Positions 10,523 through 18,848 of a stretch of 64,000 bases of DNA are shown here, piece by piece. Positions within the stretch are counted from its first letter, which is position 1, and each line of letters opens with the position of its first letter. Both the position numbers and the translations under genes were made by a program. Location: assembly GCF_029894425.1 (NCBI RefSeq), contig NZ_JARXYJ010000001.1:6138001-6202000 (forward strand), given 5' to 3'. Origin of the DNA: Streptomyces sp. SAI-127. Lineage in GTDB: Bacteria > Actinomycetota > Actinomycetes > Streptomycetales > Streptomycetaceae. The notes beneath the pieces were generated by a model, which was not told the DNA's origin, searched no databases, and was given only the letters and a program-made list of their open reading frames with translations.

Positions 10523-10762
10523 ATGAGCGTGCGCTATTTCCGGACCCTGCATGGGGTGGTGCAGTACGGCAACCTGACCGACGAGGGCGTCCAGGTGCTC
10601 GCGGACGCCGGGCATGAGGAGATCACCGCCGAGGAGTACGACCAGGCCGTGACGGCAGCCGCCGAGGCGGCCCCGGCCCTCGGCGTACTCCCCGTGAGCG
10701 ACGAGCAGCCGAAGGAGGCGAGCGCGGACGGCGCGAAGGCACGGAAGCGCCGGGGCCGATGA
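10523..10762 (+). CDS. Small partner protein of fibre gene (79 aa)
   Basis: ATG with GAGGAGGG 8 nt upstream. The N-terminal part has the pattern VRYFRTLHGVVQYGN followed by EEITAEEYDQAV. That resembles the small proteins at 12760, 15398 and 28744, each of which also follows a fibre gene. The C-terminus is lysine/arginine-rich. Its stop overlaps the next start (ATGA). The repeated fibre-plus-small-gene pairing suggests a fibre assembly chaperone or a fibre-base accessory protein, analogous in position to tail fibre assembly proteins; no sequence family was recognised. Confidence 0.6.
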   Translation: MSVRYFRTLHGVVQYGNLTDEGVQVLADAGHEEITAEEYDQAVTAAAEAAPALGVLPVSDEQPKEASADGAKARKRRGR

Positions 10763-11211
10763 CGGGCACCGCCGGATCGCTGCGGCTGATCCCCCAGACC
10801 GGGCAGGCATCCGGCGTCGTGAGCCTCGACGCCGCGCCCGCGAACACGTGGGTGCCGGTCCCCGGGACGGATCTGCTGCTCCCCGTGGCCGGCCTCTACG
10901 AGGTGACCGCTGACGTGCAGGGGTCCATCGGCGGGACGGGCAGCCTCACCAACGCCATCGTGGACGCCCGGGTCTTCGACGTCACGGCCGGCGCCGCGGT
11001 CCCGATGGCTGAGCGGCGCGTGATCCTGTTCACCGACCAGTCCGCCGAGCCCGTCGTTCACGGCGTCCAAGCCGACGCCTCAGCAGCCGCGCTCTACCAG
11101 GTGGCGAGCCCGACGACGGTCCGGGTTGAGGGGTCCTGGCGTACCGACGCCGGGGCCACCTCGGGCCGGGCCCTGTGGGCGCACAACTTCCGTTTCAAGC
11201 GCATCGCCTGA
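10759..11211 (+). CDS. Phage fibre-head-like protein, C1q-type beta domain
   Basis: ATG overlaps the preceding stop by 4 bp, so it is translationally coupled. 150 residues, almost entirely one predicted beta-sandwich: LLLPVAGLYEVTADVQGS, then alternating hydrophobic strands ending in WAHNFRFKRIA. The LPVAGLYEV signature matches the strand that in C1q/TNF-like phage fibre heads reads VPxxGxYxV, and parallels residues about 160-170 of the protein at 9701. Likely an independently encoded receptor-binding head or a decoration protein. No anchor domain is visible. Confidence 0.55.
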   Translation: MTGTAGSLRLIPQTGQASGVVSLDAAPANTWVPVPGTDLLLPVAGLYEVTADVQGSIGGTGSLTNAIVDARVFDVTAGAAVPMAERRVILFTDQSAEPVVHGVQADASAAALYQVASPTTVRVEGSWRTDAGATSGRALWAHNFRFKRIA

Positions 11212-11223
11212 TGGAGGCATCCC

Positions 11224-11695
11224 ATGGCAGGAACAAGCGGCAGCGTCGCCGGACGGCCCGATCTTGAGTACGAGATCCTGTGCGACTCGGCCGGGGCGTT
11301 CCTGCGCCGGTACGGCCTGGACGACACCGGCGCCCTCACGCACGTCGACACCACCCTCGACGGCGCGGCATACGCCCCCGTGGGGGCCGTGCAGCGCTGC
11401 GCGGCACCAGCCACCCCCGCGAACCCGGTCATCGACGGCACGGTCCAGCGGCAGCCCGGCGTGGGCACCATCACGATCCCGGCCGGCCGGCGCCCGCTCG
11501 ATCACCCTCGTCGTCTACACCGGCAATCCGACCGTGGCCATCGGCGGCGGCGCGGCCGTCGCGGTCGGGCCGGGCACCTCGCTCACATGGGGCGTGGACC
11601 AGGGCGGCGACACAGGCGAATCCCTCCAGGACGCCTACGCGTTCACCGGCGTCGCGGGCAGTGACTTCCTGGTGACGACCACCAGGGAGATCTAG
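11224..11695 (+). CDS. Small cysteine-module appendage protein, interrupted by a frameshift
   Basis: ATG with TGGAGG upstream. The first frame encodes one LCDSAGAFLRRYGLDDTG...LDGAAYAPVGAVQRC module identical in type to those of the two giant genes. Homology then continues in the next frame (SITLVVYTGNPTVAIGGG to LVTTTREI, stop at 11693-11695), matching the C-terminal domain of the 3311-9640 protein. The switch needs one base fewer around 11482-11497, in a GC-rich run. This single-module protein looks like a minimal version of the giant appendages. Either an indel or base-calling error, or a decaying gene; programmed shifting seems less likely because no typical slippery site is visible. Confidence 0.55.
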
Positions 11696-11700
11696 CCAAG

Positions 11701-12009
11701 ATGGGGACCAGCGGCGACTACGAGGCGCCCGCAACCCGCCTGGAGCGGCAGAGGGGCGTGACCGACTCCAACGGTCGCATCACGTTCACGTGGCCGGTCG
11801 GGGCGTTCGCTGCCGCGCCCGTCGTGACGCACTCGATCGAGGCCGCGGCGGTCGGCGTGCGCACGGCGCGGATCATCGCCAACACCGCGGCGGCGACCAC
11901 GTTCGAGGTCCTCGTCACGACTGGCGTCACGGTCCTCGGTATCAGCGTCCTCGGCCCCGGCGTGGCCGCCCAAGGCGTCACCGTCCATGCGCAAGCCGCA
12001 GCCCCCTGA
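11701..12009 (+). CDS. Small phage structural protein, lectin-like beta fold (102 aa)
   Basis: ATG five bases after the preceding stop codon. 102 residues; from residue 20 the pattern is GRITFTWPVGAFAAAPVVTHSIEAA, then FEVLVTTGVTVLGIS, ending GVTVHAQAAAP. The same layout, with RARWEFPAPYGAVPAVSAVAV and a GVHVHVTAQ ending, occurs in the baseplate-proximal gene at 26448. The alternating small/hydrophobic strands suggest a compact beta domain of the H-type-lectin-like kind used by phage tail tips. No cysteines, unlike its neighbours. Function is inferred. Confidence 0.55.
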   Translation: MGTSGDYEAPATRLERQRGVTDSNGRITFTWPVGAFAAAPVVTHSIEAAAVGVRTARIIANTAAATTFEVLVTTGVTVLGISVLGPGVAAQGVTVHAQAAAP

Positions 12010-12043
12010 CCTGTCCTGAGACCCGCTCACGCGAGGAGTGACC

Positions 12044-12745
12044 ATGTCCGACTGCTGCGGCTCCCGCCGCTGCACATGCACCCTGACTGCCGGGCCAGGC
12101 GTCGAGATCGACGGCAGCGGTTCCACGGGGAACCCGTACGTGATCTCTGCACCCGGTGGGGGAGGCGCGACGGTCGAGACGGCATGCGGCCTGGCGGGTG
12201 ACGGCAGCAGCGGCACGCCGCTCACCGCCGCCGTCGCGGCGTGGCCGTTCCCATGCCCGATCGACACGAACGGCGGGGGCGTCTACTGCGACCCGGTCTC
12301 AGGGGAGCTGCGCGCCGATCCGGCGTACTGGGCGGACTTCCAGGGCGAGCAGTCGACCACGCTCCTCGGATCGCCGCTGCTCGTCCCGACCGCCCCGTCT
12401 GAAGTGATCGACACAATCTCGGTCGAGACCACGAATCCGGATCCGTGCCGTCGCGCGCTCGGTCTCCTCTTCCGTGAGGTTGACCTCGATTTCGTGCTCC
12501 CCCCGAACTCGGGCGGCATGTCCGGCGTCGACGGCGACGACATGAACTACTTCGGCAACCAGGGCAGCGGCACGATCTTCGCCACCCACTCCCAGGACAA
12601 CAAGCTCACCGCCTTCACGCTCAACCCGGGCGAGACGCGCACGATCACGATGAACGTGGAGGCCGGTCGGGGCAGCGGCGGCGCCACCATCACCCGCATC
12701 CAGAAGTCGCTGCGCGCGTGGGTCTGGTCAAACCGGTTCAACTGA
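12044..12745 (+). CDS. Phage fibre/appendage protein with CC-rich anchor
   Basis: ATG chosen because GAGGAG lies 5 nt upstream; an in-frame GTG at 12038 is inside that site. 233 residues. The N-terminal block DCCGSRRCTCTLTAGPGV and GSTGNPYVIS recurs in the proteins at 13165 and 27896 and seems to be a shared anchoring domain. The middle repeats GLAGDGSSGTPL and GELRADP elements. The C-terminal 120 residues form a beta-rich domain (RRALGLLFREVDLDFVLPPNSGG ... RTITMNVEAGRGSGGATI) homologous to that of the 27896 protein. It is followed by the small partner gene at 12760. Likely a receptor-binding fibre. Confidence 0.65.
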   Translation: MSDCCGSRRCTCTLTAGPGVEIDGSGSTGNPYVISAPGGGGATVETACGLAGDGSSGTPLTAAVAAWPFPCPIDTNGGGVYCDPVSGELRADPAYWADFQGEQSTTLLGSPLLVPTAPSEVIDTISVETTNPDPCRRALGLLFREVDLDFVLPPNSGGMSGVDGDDMNYFGNQGSGTIFATHSQDNKLTAFTLNPGETRTITMNVEAGRGSGGATITRIQKSLRAWVWSNRFN

Positions 12746-12759
12746 CGGGATCAGTGGTC

Positions 12760-13038
12760 ATGGCAGTACAGACGTTTTACTACGAGCACCCGGACGGCTC
12801 CCTCACCGAGCGCACCACGACCGCAGCAGAGCCGGTCCACCCCGAGGGCGTGACGCTGCTGACGGAGGCGGACTACACCACCAAGCTGGCTGCGGCCGAG
12901 GCAGCGCTGGAGCAGCAGCATGCGGACACCCGGGCCGCGGAGACCGCCGCGAAGGAGAGCGCCTACGAGGCGCTGCTGGCAGTCGGGATCCCGGAAGCCT
13001 CCGCGCGGCAGATCTCCGGCTACTGGACGGCCGCATAG
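12760..13038 (+). CDS. Small fibre-partner protein (92 aa)
   Basis: ATG at 12760 gives MAVQTFYYEHPDGSLTE; an upstream in-frame GTG lies within the preceding fibre gene. Residues about 30-45 carry the LLTEADYTTKL motif, a helix follows (AAAEAALEQQHADTRAAETAA), and the protein ends in VGIPEASARQISGY. The 28744 protein ends VGIPETTARSLSGY, so the two are homologues following two homologous fibres. A coiled-coil-like centre and constant fibre linkage favour an assembly or connector role. Confidence 0.65.
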   Translation: MAVQTFYYEHPDGSLTERTTTAAEPVHPEGVTLLTEADYTTKLAAAEAALEQQHADTRAAETAAKESAYEALLAVGIPEASARQISGYWTAA

Positions 13039-13055
13039 CGCGTTTCCACCGTTCC

Positions 13056-13092
13056 TAGATTCGATATGGCGCCGACTGGTTCAGGGCCGGGC
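13056..13092 (+). promoter_or_regulatory. Phage leader module copy 1: -10-like box and hairpin element
   Basis: TAGATT (13056-13061) is followed 9 nt later by the element GCCGACTGG...CCGGGC (13071-13092), which has the core CTGGTTCAGGGCCGG. The terminal GCC can pair with GGC. It precedes the long fibre gene at 13165. Confidence 0.6.
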
Positions 13093-13111
13093 GCACACCC
13101 CGTTTTGTGAC

Positions 13112-13132
13112 GCTGCTGGTTGAGGGCCGGGC
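13112..13132 (+). promoter_or_regulatory. Phage leader module copy 2 (tandem hairpin element)
   Basis: A second element lies 41 bp after copy 1: GCTGCTGGTTGAGGGCCGG followed by GC. Its end triplets are GCT and GGC, which still pair through a G-U wobble. No separate -10 box is evident, so it probably sits in the same leader transcript. Confidence 0.55.
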
Positions 13133-13164
13133 GACTCCTCCAACGCTCTCCGAGGAGCTCCCTC

Positions 13165-15388
13165 ATGGCCAAGTGCTGCGGTTCAGCCGGCTGCAAGTGC
13201 GCCGTTACCGCCGGGCCCGGCGTCACCGTCGACGGCAACGGCTCTCCTACCAACCCGTACATCGTCAGCGCGGACTCAGGCACGCCCACCCCGGTGACGG
13301 CCGCGGACACGCCCACGGTGGACACCACCGTCTCCGGGACCGGCGCGGCCGGCGACCCGTACGTGGTGAGTGCCGCCGTCATCCTGGACCCCACCCCGCC
13401 AGGCGGTGGCAGCAACCTGGCCAAGGCCGGGCCCGATGGCGTGTACGTGGAGTGCGCGGACGTACGCGGCTGCATCTCGGCCGGGGACGGCGCGAGCTAT
13501 GACCCGGCCACCGGCGTGGTGGAGGCGCGCGTCTCCACCGACGCCGGGAACACCACGACGCTGGGTGCGGACGGCGGCCTGTACACCCCTGCGGCGAGCA
13601 CCGCCCTGGGCGCCGTCGACACCCCGACCGTGGACGTCACAGTGTCCGGCACCGGTAGCGCGGCGGACCCGTACGAGGTGAGCGCGGCCGTCATCCTGGA
13701 CCCCGCCCCGCCAGGCGGTGGCGCCAACCTGGCCAAGGCCGGGCCCGATGGCGTGTACGTGGAGTGCGCGGACGTGCGGCAGTGCTTCACCGCCGGGGAC
13801 GGAGCGGCCTACGACCCGGCCACAGGGGAGATCTCCGCGCGGGTGTCCACGGACGCGGGCAACACCGTGGCGTTCGGTACGGACGGCGGCCTGTACGCCG
13901 CCGGCGGAGGCGGCGCGCCCAGCGTCGTCACGGCCGGGGACACCACCACGGCGAACAACACCGTCACCGGCACCGGCGCGGCCCGGCGACCCGTACGTGG
14001 TCACCACCGACGTGCTCGTGGACCCGGCCCCGCCCGCCGGCGGAACCAACCTGCTCAGCGCAGGGCCTGACGGCCTGTTCGTGGAGTGCGCCGACGTACG
14101 CCAGTGCTTCACCGCAGGCGACGGCGCGGCCTACGACCAGGCCACCGGGGAGATCTCCGCGCGGGTGTCCGCGGACGCGGGCAACACCACGACCATCGGC
14201 GCGGACGGCGGCCTCTACACCCCCGCCGCGGCGACTGCGCTCGAGGAAGCCGACACCCCCACGGTGGACGTGACCGTGACGGGCAGCGGCGCGGCCGGCG
14301 ACCCGTACCAGGTGGCCGCCGCGGTGATCCTGGACGCCACCCCGCCGGGCGGTGGGAGCAACCTCCTGCAGGAGGGCCCGGGCGGCCTGTTCGTGGAGTG
14401 CGCCGACGTACGCCAGTGCTTCACGGCCGGGGACGGGGCCGCCTACGACCCGGCCACGGGGGAGTTTGCGGCGCGCCTGTCCACGGACGCGGGTAACACC
14501 GTGGCGTTCGGTACGGACGGCGGTCTGTACGCGGCTGGCGGGGGCGGGGCGCCCAGCGTCGTCACGGCCGGGGACACTCCGACCCTCAACGCCACCGTGA
14601 CCGGCACAGGGGCGGCAGGGGACCCGTACGTCGTCTCTGGCGACGTGGTGGTGGCCCCGGAGCCCAACGGCGTGGAGGCGGCGGCCAGTGGGCTCCTGGT
14701 GGCCCCGAGCGCGGACGCCGGTAACCGGCTGGCGTTCGGTGGGGACGGCAGGCTGTTCGTGCCGCCCGTGCCGCCGCCGGAGGTCGGCTGCGGTCTCCAG
14801 GGTGACGGCACGGCCGCCTCACCGCTGGCGGCATTCCCCATCGCTGGCAGCCAGCTGTGGACGGATGACTGGGACTGTGACCCGGTGGCCAACTCCACGC
14901 TGAAGTGCGACCCGAGTAGCGGCGCCCTGTGGACCCCGCCCGAGCACACCAGCGCGGCCGCCACCCTCCAGCAGAACCACCCGCTGGGCACACCCACGAT
15001 CGGCGTCACCGGGTTCATCCTGGTGGACTCCACAGCCTGGTCAGAGGGCACCTACACCGCCGACAGCCTGTCCGACTGCCGCGGCATCTCGTTCTCCACC
15101 CGCTTCACCGGGCACGTGGAACTCACCTGGCCGGCCAACGCCCAGTTCGACCTGGGATATGCCGTGCAGATCAACGGCGGTGCCCTGGCCGTACGGCAGA
15201 CCCACAGCGTCCTGGCCAACGGCCCGGCCCGTCACGAGCGGTACAGCTTCGGCGTCTCACAGGCCGTCGTACTGCCCCCGCACACCGGCTACGCGGTGCG
15301 CGTGTACCCGGCAATCCGCGTAATCGCCGGCACCGTCACGATCAACCAGTGGATCACCGACACCGACCTGCTCGCGATGACCCGATAG
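13165..15388 (+). CDS. Long repeat-containing phage fibre, one-base frameshift near 13,982
   Basis: ATG with GAGGAG 7 nt upstream gives MAKCCGSAGCKCAVTAGPGV and GSPTNPYIVS, the anchor shared with the 12044 and 27896 proteins. The body has four to five tandem units of about 100 residues, each with DTPTVDxTVSGTGAAGDPY, DPxPPGGGxNL, GPDGVYVECADVRxC and STDAGNTxxxGxDGGLY. In unit three the DNA reads GCGGCCCGGCG where other units have GCGGCCGGCG, and homology continues in the next frame to 15388. Removing one C restores a protein of about 740 residues. The C-terminal 200 residues (from LWTDDWDCDPVANST) are a unique, probably receptor-binding, beta domain. A partner gene starts 10 nt after the stop. 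Confidence 0.65.
13300..14766 (+). repeat. Tandem ~300-bp coding repeats in fibre gene
   Basis: About four complete units and one partial unit of roughly 300-310 bp begin near 13300, 13606, 13919, 14232 and 14550. Each starts with a GACACxCCxACGGTGGACGT-like sequence and ends at GGCGGCCTGTACxCC. Copies are near-identical over long stretches, so recombination could add or remove units and change fibre length. They are coding repeats, not a CRISPR array. Confidence 0.8.
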
Positions 15389-15397
15389 GAGACCCCC

Positions 15398-15574
15398 GTG
15401 CGCTACTACCTGGAAGACAACGGCGGCTGGCTGTCCGTCAGCGGCGACGCCGAGATGTTCGCCACCATCCCGCCCGGCTACCGAGAGGTGACCGAGGCGG
15501 AGTACAACGAGGCGGCCGGCGTCATCACGCTGCCCGCCCCGGAGCCCAACGAGGGCGACCGCGTGGCGTCCTGA
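15398..15574 (+). CDS. Small fibre-partner protein (58 aa)
   Basis: GTG at 15398 with AGGAG 6 nt upstream, 10 nt after the long fibre gene. 58 residues: MRYYLEDNGGWLSVSG, then PPGYREVTEAEYNEAAG, ending in a short acidic tail. The VTEAEY motif and aromatic N-terminus match the partner genes at 10523, 12760 and 28744, which supports it as a real gene despite its size. Probable fibre assembly or accessory protein, by context. Confidence 0.6.
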   Translation: MRYYLEDNGGWLSVSGDAEMFATIPPGYREVTEAEYNEAAGVITLPAPEPNEGDRVAS

Positions 15575-15616
15575 CCGCCTGCCGCTTGTGGCCGGGCTGA
15601 CCAGCCCGGCCACAGC

Positions 15617-15676
15617 TAAACTGACCACGTCGCTGGCTTAGGGCCGGACGCACATGTCGCTGGTTGAGGGCCGGAC
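15617..15676 (+). promoter_or_regulatory. Phage leader module copies 3 and 4 ahead of the tail tube gene
   Basis: TAAACT (15617-15622) is followed 6 nt later by GTCGCTGGCTTAGGGCCGG plus AC (15629-15649), and a second element lies at 15656-15676. Both have GTC at the 5' end and GAC at the 3' end. The tail tube gene starts at 15699 with its own TAGGAGG. Confidence 0.6.
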
Positions 15677-15698
15677 TCCTGTTTCTAGGAGGACCGGC

Positions 15699-16376
15699 AT
15701 GTCCTGCCCGCTCATTGCGAATGCGGACGTCATGCGCGTCACGCGGCTCGACCAGTGCGGCAACCCCATCCCTGGCCCGGACAACGGGTACGTCTTCGAC
15801 TGCTTCGCCAGCCTGGCGATGAACAACAACAGCGACGACGGCGACGACATCGAATACAAGGCCGCCAACGGCCGCGTATGCGGCTACAAGAAGGGGTGCC
15901 CCACCTTCCGGGGCTTCGACCTGGAGCTCAACGTGTTCAGCGTCTCCCCGGAGCTGATCGAGATCCTCACCGGCAACCCCGTGGTTCTCGGCTACGACGG
16001 CAAGCCGATCGGGTTCGACACCTGCTCCGTCAAGTGCGACACCGGTTTCGCGCTGGAGCTGTGGGCGGAAGTCCTCGGCGAGGCGTGTGTGGCGGGCGCC
16101 ACCGGCCAGTGGATCTACTTCCTTCTGCCGTGGGTCAGCAACGGCCTGCTGGGCGACCTGGAGATCGGATCGGAGGCGGTCACCCTCCAGATCACCGGGT
16201 CCACCAAGACCGGCGGCAACTGGGGCGTCGGCCCGTACGACGTCCAGCCGGCGGACGCCGCGAACACCCCCGGCCCGCTGCTCACGCCGCTGGACGCCAA
16301 CTGCCACCGCCGCACATTCATCACCACGGTGGAGCCCCCGGTGCCGTCCTGTGACTACGTGCCGGTTCCGGCCTGA
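15699..16376 (+). CDS. Major tail tube protein
   Basis: ATG with AGGAGG at 15687-15692. 225 residues, a usual length for siphovirus tail tube subunits. The sequence begins with a small polar segment (VTRLDQCGNPI) and continues with alternating beta strands, including FDLELNVFSVSPELIEILTG, typical of tube proteins that count residues around a hydrophobic strand before a loop. Ends in a proline-rich tail with SCDYVPVPA. About ten cysteines. Its position before head-tail adaptor-like genes, the G/GT frameshift pair and the tape measure supports the call. A major capsid or decoration protein is the main alternative. Confidence 0.7.
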   Translation: MSCPLIANADVMRVTRLDQCGNPIPGPDNGYVFDCFASLAMNNNSDDGDDIEYKAANGRVCGYKKGCPTFRGFDLELNVFSVSPELIEILTGNPVVLGYDGKPIGFDTCSVKCDTGFALELWAEVLGEACVAGATGQWIYFLLPWVSNGLLGDLEIGSEAVTLQITGSTKTGGNWGVGPYDVQPADAANTPGPLLTPLDANCHRRTFITTVEPPVPSCDYVPVPA

Positions 16377-16444
16377 CCCCGTGTCCACCTTGCAGCCGCG
16401 CGGCGCCTCGTCGCGCGGCTGCGCCGTAGGAGGGAGGTGGAGCC

Positions 16445-17254
16445 GTGCCGCTCCAGACGACGGCGTGTGACCCGTGGCCGGTGGAGTTGTGCTGCGACGT
16501 GGACGGCGTGGAGGCGGCCACCCTGGAGCGGTGGCAGCGCGTCGCGACCCAGATCCTGTGGCGGCTGTCCGGCCGGCGCATCGGAGTTTGCGAGGTCACC
16601 GTACGGCCATGCCGCCAGGCGTGCCTGGAGGGCGCCCCGATCTCGTTCCAGGCCGGCGTGGGCACCGGCCCGTGGGTGCCGTACATCGGCGTTGACGGCC
16701 AGTGGCGCAACGCCAGCGTGTGCGGGTGCCGGCCGTCCGGCTGCTCCTGCTCGGAGCTGTGTGAGGTGAAGCTGGAGGGGCCCGTCCACTCCGTGGTGCG
16801 GGTCAACGTGGACGGCCAGGACCTGGTGCCCGGGGTGGAGTACCGGGTGGACGCGCCGAGCCTGCTCGTGCGCCTGGGCGGGGAGTGCTGGCCACGGTGC
16901 CAGGAGCTCGCCGAGCCCGAGGGCGCCCCGGGCACGTTCACCGTGACCTACCGGTGGGGCATCGAGCCGGACGACTCCGCCATTGCGGCCGTCTCGGAGT
17001 TGACCTGCCACCTGCTCAAGGGGTGCGGCGGCACCGGCTCCTGCGGCTGCAAAGCGAATCGGAACATCACCAGGCTTCAGCGCCAGGGCGTGGAGATGGA
17101 GATGCCGGACCCCACCCTCATGTACGCCAGCGGCCTGACTGGCCTGCCGTTGGCGGACCTGTTCCTGACGACCGTCAACCCTGGTCGGCTCACGCGGCCG
17201 TCCCGCGTGTACTCGCCTGACTACAACCGGCCGAGGAAGACGACGTGGCCCTGA
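16445..17254 (+). CDS. Head-tail connector/adaptor-like protein, cysteine-rich
   Basis: GTG with a GGAGGGAGGTGGAG purine run directly upstream. 269 residues with 17 cysteines, including CGCRPSGCSCSELC and CGGTGSCGC clusters. The N-terminal helix LERWQRVATQILWRLSGRRIGVCEVTVRPC and the middle domain ending VTYRWGIEPDDSAIAAVSELTCHLL follow the layout of HK97 gp6-like adaptors found in actinobacterial phages. The C-terminus (LADLFLTTVNPGRLTRPSRVYSPD) is the kind of tail seen on these proteins. It overlaps the next start by 10 bp. The adaptor role comes from order and residue pattern; the cysteine load is unusual. Confidence 0.6.
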   Translation: MPLQTTACDPWPVELCCDVDGVEAATLERWQRVATQILWRLSGRRIGVCEVTVRPCRQACLEGAPISFQAGVGTGPWVPYIGVDGQWRNASVCGCRPSGCSCSELCEVKLEGPVHSVVRVNVDGQDLVPGVEYRVDAPSLLVRLGGECWPRCQELAEPEGAPGTFTVTYRWGIEPDDSAIAAVSELTCHLLKGCGGTGSCGCKANRNITRLQRQGVEMEMPDPTLMYASGLTGLPLADLFLTTVNPGRLTRPSRVYSPDYNRPRKTTWP

Positions 17255-17853
17255 ATCTCAACGCCGTGCAGGACGCGGCGGAGGCCGTGCTGGGGTGCGT
17301 GTGCGCGGCCCTCCAGGACGCGGCGGAAGTGATCGAGGGTCAGCCCGGCTGCCCGTGCAGGAGCTGCCTGGTGCCCGGCACCCCGGCCTGGGACTCCTGC
17401 GATGACCCCTGCAACGCCAACCCGGACGGAGGCGCGGGCGGCCAGCTCTCGGTCAACGTGGCCCGCCTGTACGCGTCCACGGACTTCCCCAGCGCGGACC
17501 GCACGCTGCCGGCCACCCAGGCACGCGGTCGGCTCACCTGCGCGGCGCCCACGGCCATGGCGGTGGAGCTGGTGGTCACGCTGCTGCGCTGCGCCCCCAC
17601 CTTCGACGAGGGCGGCTGTCCACCCCCGTGCGAGGCACTGGGGGACGCGGCCCGCATCCTGCACACGGACCTGGTCGTCGTGCGCAACGCCGTGGAGTGC
17701 TGCCTGCCCACCGCGAGCGAGCACCGGCGCGGCCGGGTGGTATTCGTCGGGGAGTCCCGCACGGTCGGCCCGCAGGGCGGCTGTGTGGGCCTTGAGCAGC
17801 GGGTGACGGTGGCCCTGCCGGGCTGCCTGTGCCCGCAGGAGGGGACGCCATGA
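17245..17853 (+). CDS. Phage tail completion/terminator-like protein, cysteine-rich
   Basis: GTG start inside the end of the preceding gene; its stop overlaps the next start (ATGA). 202 residues with 16 cysteines (PGCPCRSC, DSCDDPC, GGCPPPC, ECC, GCLC). The pattern of an N-terminal helix (NAVQDAAEAVLGCVCAALQDAAEVI) followed by a beta region with VELVVTLLRCAP fits small siphovirus completion proteins between connector and HK97 gp10-like genes. No specific motif is decisive. Confidence 0.55.
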   Translation: MALNLNAVQDAAEAVLGCVCAALQDAAEVIEGQPGCPCRSCLVPGTPAWDSCDDPCNANPDGGAGGQLSVNVARLYASTDFPSADRTLPATQARGRLTCAAPTAMAVELVVTLLRCAPTFDEGGCPPPCEALGDAARILHTDLVVVRNAVECCLPTASEHRRGRVVFVGESRTVGPQGGCVGLEQRVTVALPGCLCPQEGTP

Positions 17854-18242
17854 GCGTGGAGGTACGCATCAACCAGGGCGCCCTGGCGCGGCTGCTGCGG
17901 GGCCGCACGGCGCGGCGCAAGCTGGAGCAGCGCACGGAGCGGGTGGCCGAGATCGCCGCGGCGGAGGCGCCCGGCAGCATGGGCGACTACATCAGCACGG
18001 ACATCGTGGAGGGCCCGCGCGGCCTCCAGGGCGTCATCGTGTGCGACCACCCCAAGGTGCGCCTGGTGCTGGACGGCACCCGCCCGCACATCATCCGGCC
18101 CCGCCGGGCAAAGGGCCGCAACAACCGGCCGGCCGCGCTGCGGTTCGAGGTGGGCGGCGACGTCGTGTTCGCCAAGCTGGTGCGCCACCCCGGCACGAGG
18201 CCGAACCCGTTCCTCCAGCGGGCGCTCCGCCTGGGCCGGTAA
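17850..18242 (+). CDS. HK97 gp10-like tail-component protein
   Basis: ATG coupled to the previous gene by ATGA. 130 residues. The sequence KLEQRTERVAEIAAAEAP, then PKVRLVLDGTRPHIIRPRRAKG, and a C-terminal RHPGTRPNPFLQRAL is the standard signature of the HK97 gp10 family, where the H-PGTRPNPFL motif closes the fold. These proteins join head and tail or complete the tail. It has a single cysteine, in contrast to its upstream neighbours. Confidence 0.8.
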   Translation: MSVEVRINQGALARLLRGRTARRKLEQRTERVAEIAAAEAPGSMGDYISTDIVEGPRGLQGVIVCDHPKVRLVLDGTRPHIIRPRRAKGRNNRPAALRFEVGGDVVFAKLVRHPGTRPNPFLQRALRLGR

Positions 18243-18253
18243 CCCGGTCCGGC

Positions 18254-18290
18254 TACCCTGATCTGCACGCCGACTGGTTGAGGGCCGGGC
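18254..18290 (+). promoter_or_regulatory. Phage leader module copy 5
   Basis: TACCCT (18254-18259) stands 9 nt before GCCGACTGGTTGAGGGCCGG plus GC (18269-18290), 12 nt after the gp10-like gene and 28 nt before the tail chaperone start. End triplets GCC and GGC pair. Confidence 0.6.
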
Positions 18291-18317
18291 GAGGCACGGA
18301 GGACGAGGACACACCCC

Positions 18318-18848
18318 GTGGCAAACAAGAGTTTTTCCTACAACACCGACCCCCACGTCGCCACCGTCAACGGCACGGAACTCCGGTTCGAACCGGAGAT
18401 CATGGGCGATGAGTTCATGGACGCCTTTGGGGAGCTGCGCGACGCGCAGAAAGCGGCCCAGGGCATCGACCTGGAGGACCTTTCCACGCTGGACCCGGCC
18501 GCGCTGCGAGGCGCCTCCCGGGGCCTGCGCGGCTTCCTGGCCCGGCTGATGCTCCCGGAGGACGCGGAGCGGTTCATGGCCCTCAACGTGGCCACCAAGG
18601 ACGGCACGCTGCTCTCCACCCACCAGGAGTGGGACGAGGCGCAGGAGGCCGCGGACCAGGTGGACGGGGCCCGCGTGAAGTGGGCGATGCCCATGCCGGA
18701 CCGCATCCTGGTGCAGCTCATGGAGTGGGTGACGGAGTTGTACGGAGGCGGGGCGGACCAGCGCCCTCCTACGTCACGTGGCGGCTCTGCGAAAGCATCG
18801 CCGCGGGCTGGGAAAGCTGGAGCGGCGCGCTCGCGCTCGAAGGGGTAG
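18318..18848 (+). CDS. Tail assembly chaperone, G-type product
   Basis: GTG with GGAGGACGAGG upstream. 176 residues. The protein begins MANKSFSYNTDPHVATVNGTELRFEPEIMGDEFMDAFGELRDAQ, a layout common to actinophage tail chaperones directly upstream of the tape measure. The C-terminus after residue about 143 turns into an arginine/serine-rich, unlikely tail (RPPTSRGGSAKASPRAGKAG). A good protein continues in the -1 frame, as expected for G/GT pairs. It would bind the tape measure during tail assembly and be absent from the virion. Confidence 0.75.
   Translation: MANKSFSYNTDPHVATVNGTELRFEPEIMGDEFMDAFGELRDAQKAAQGIDLEDLSTLDPAALRGASRGLRGFLARLMLPEDAERFMALNVATKDGTLLSTHQEWDEAQEAADQVDGARVKWAMPMPDRILVQLMEWVTELYGGGADQRPPTSRGGSAKASPRAGKAGAARSRSKG

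Noticed and set aside
13300..14766. Possible CRISPR array
   Set aside because: Repeats are about 300 bp, coding, contiguous and without spacers.
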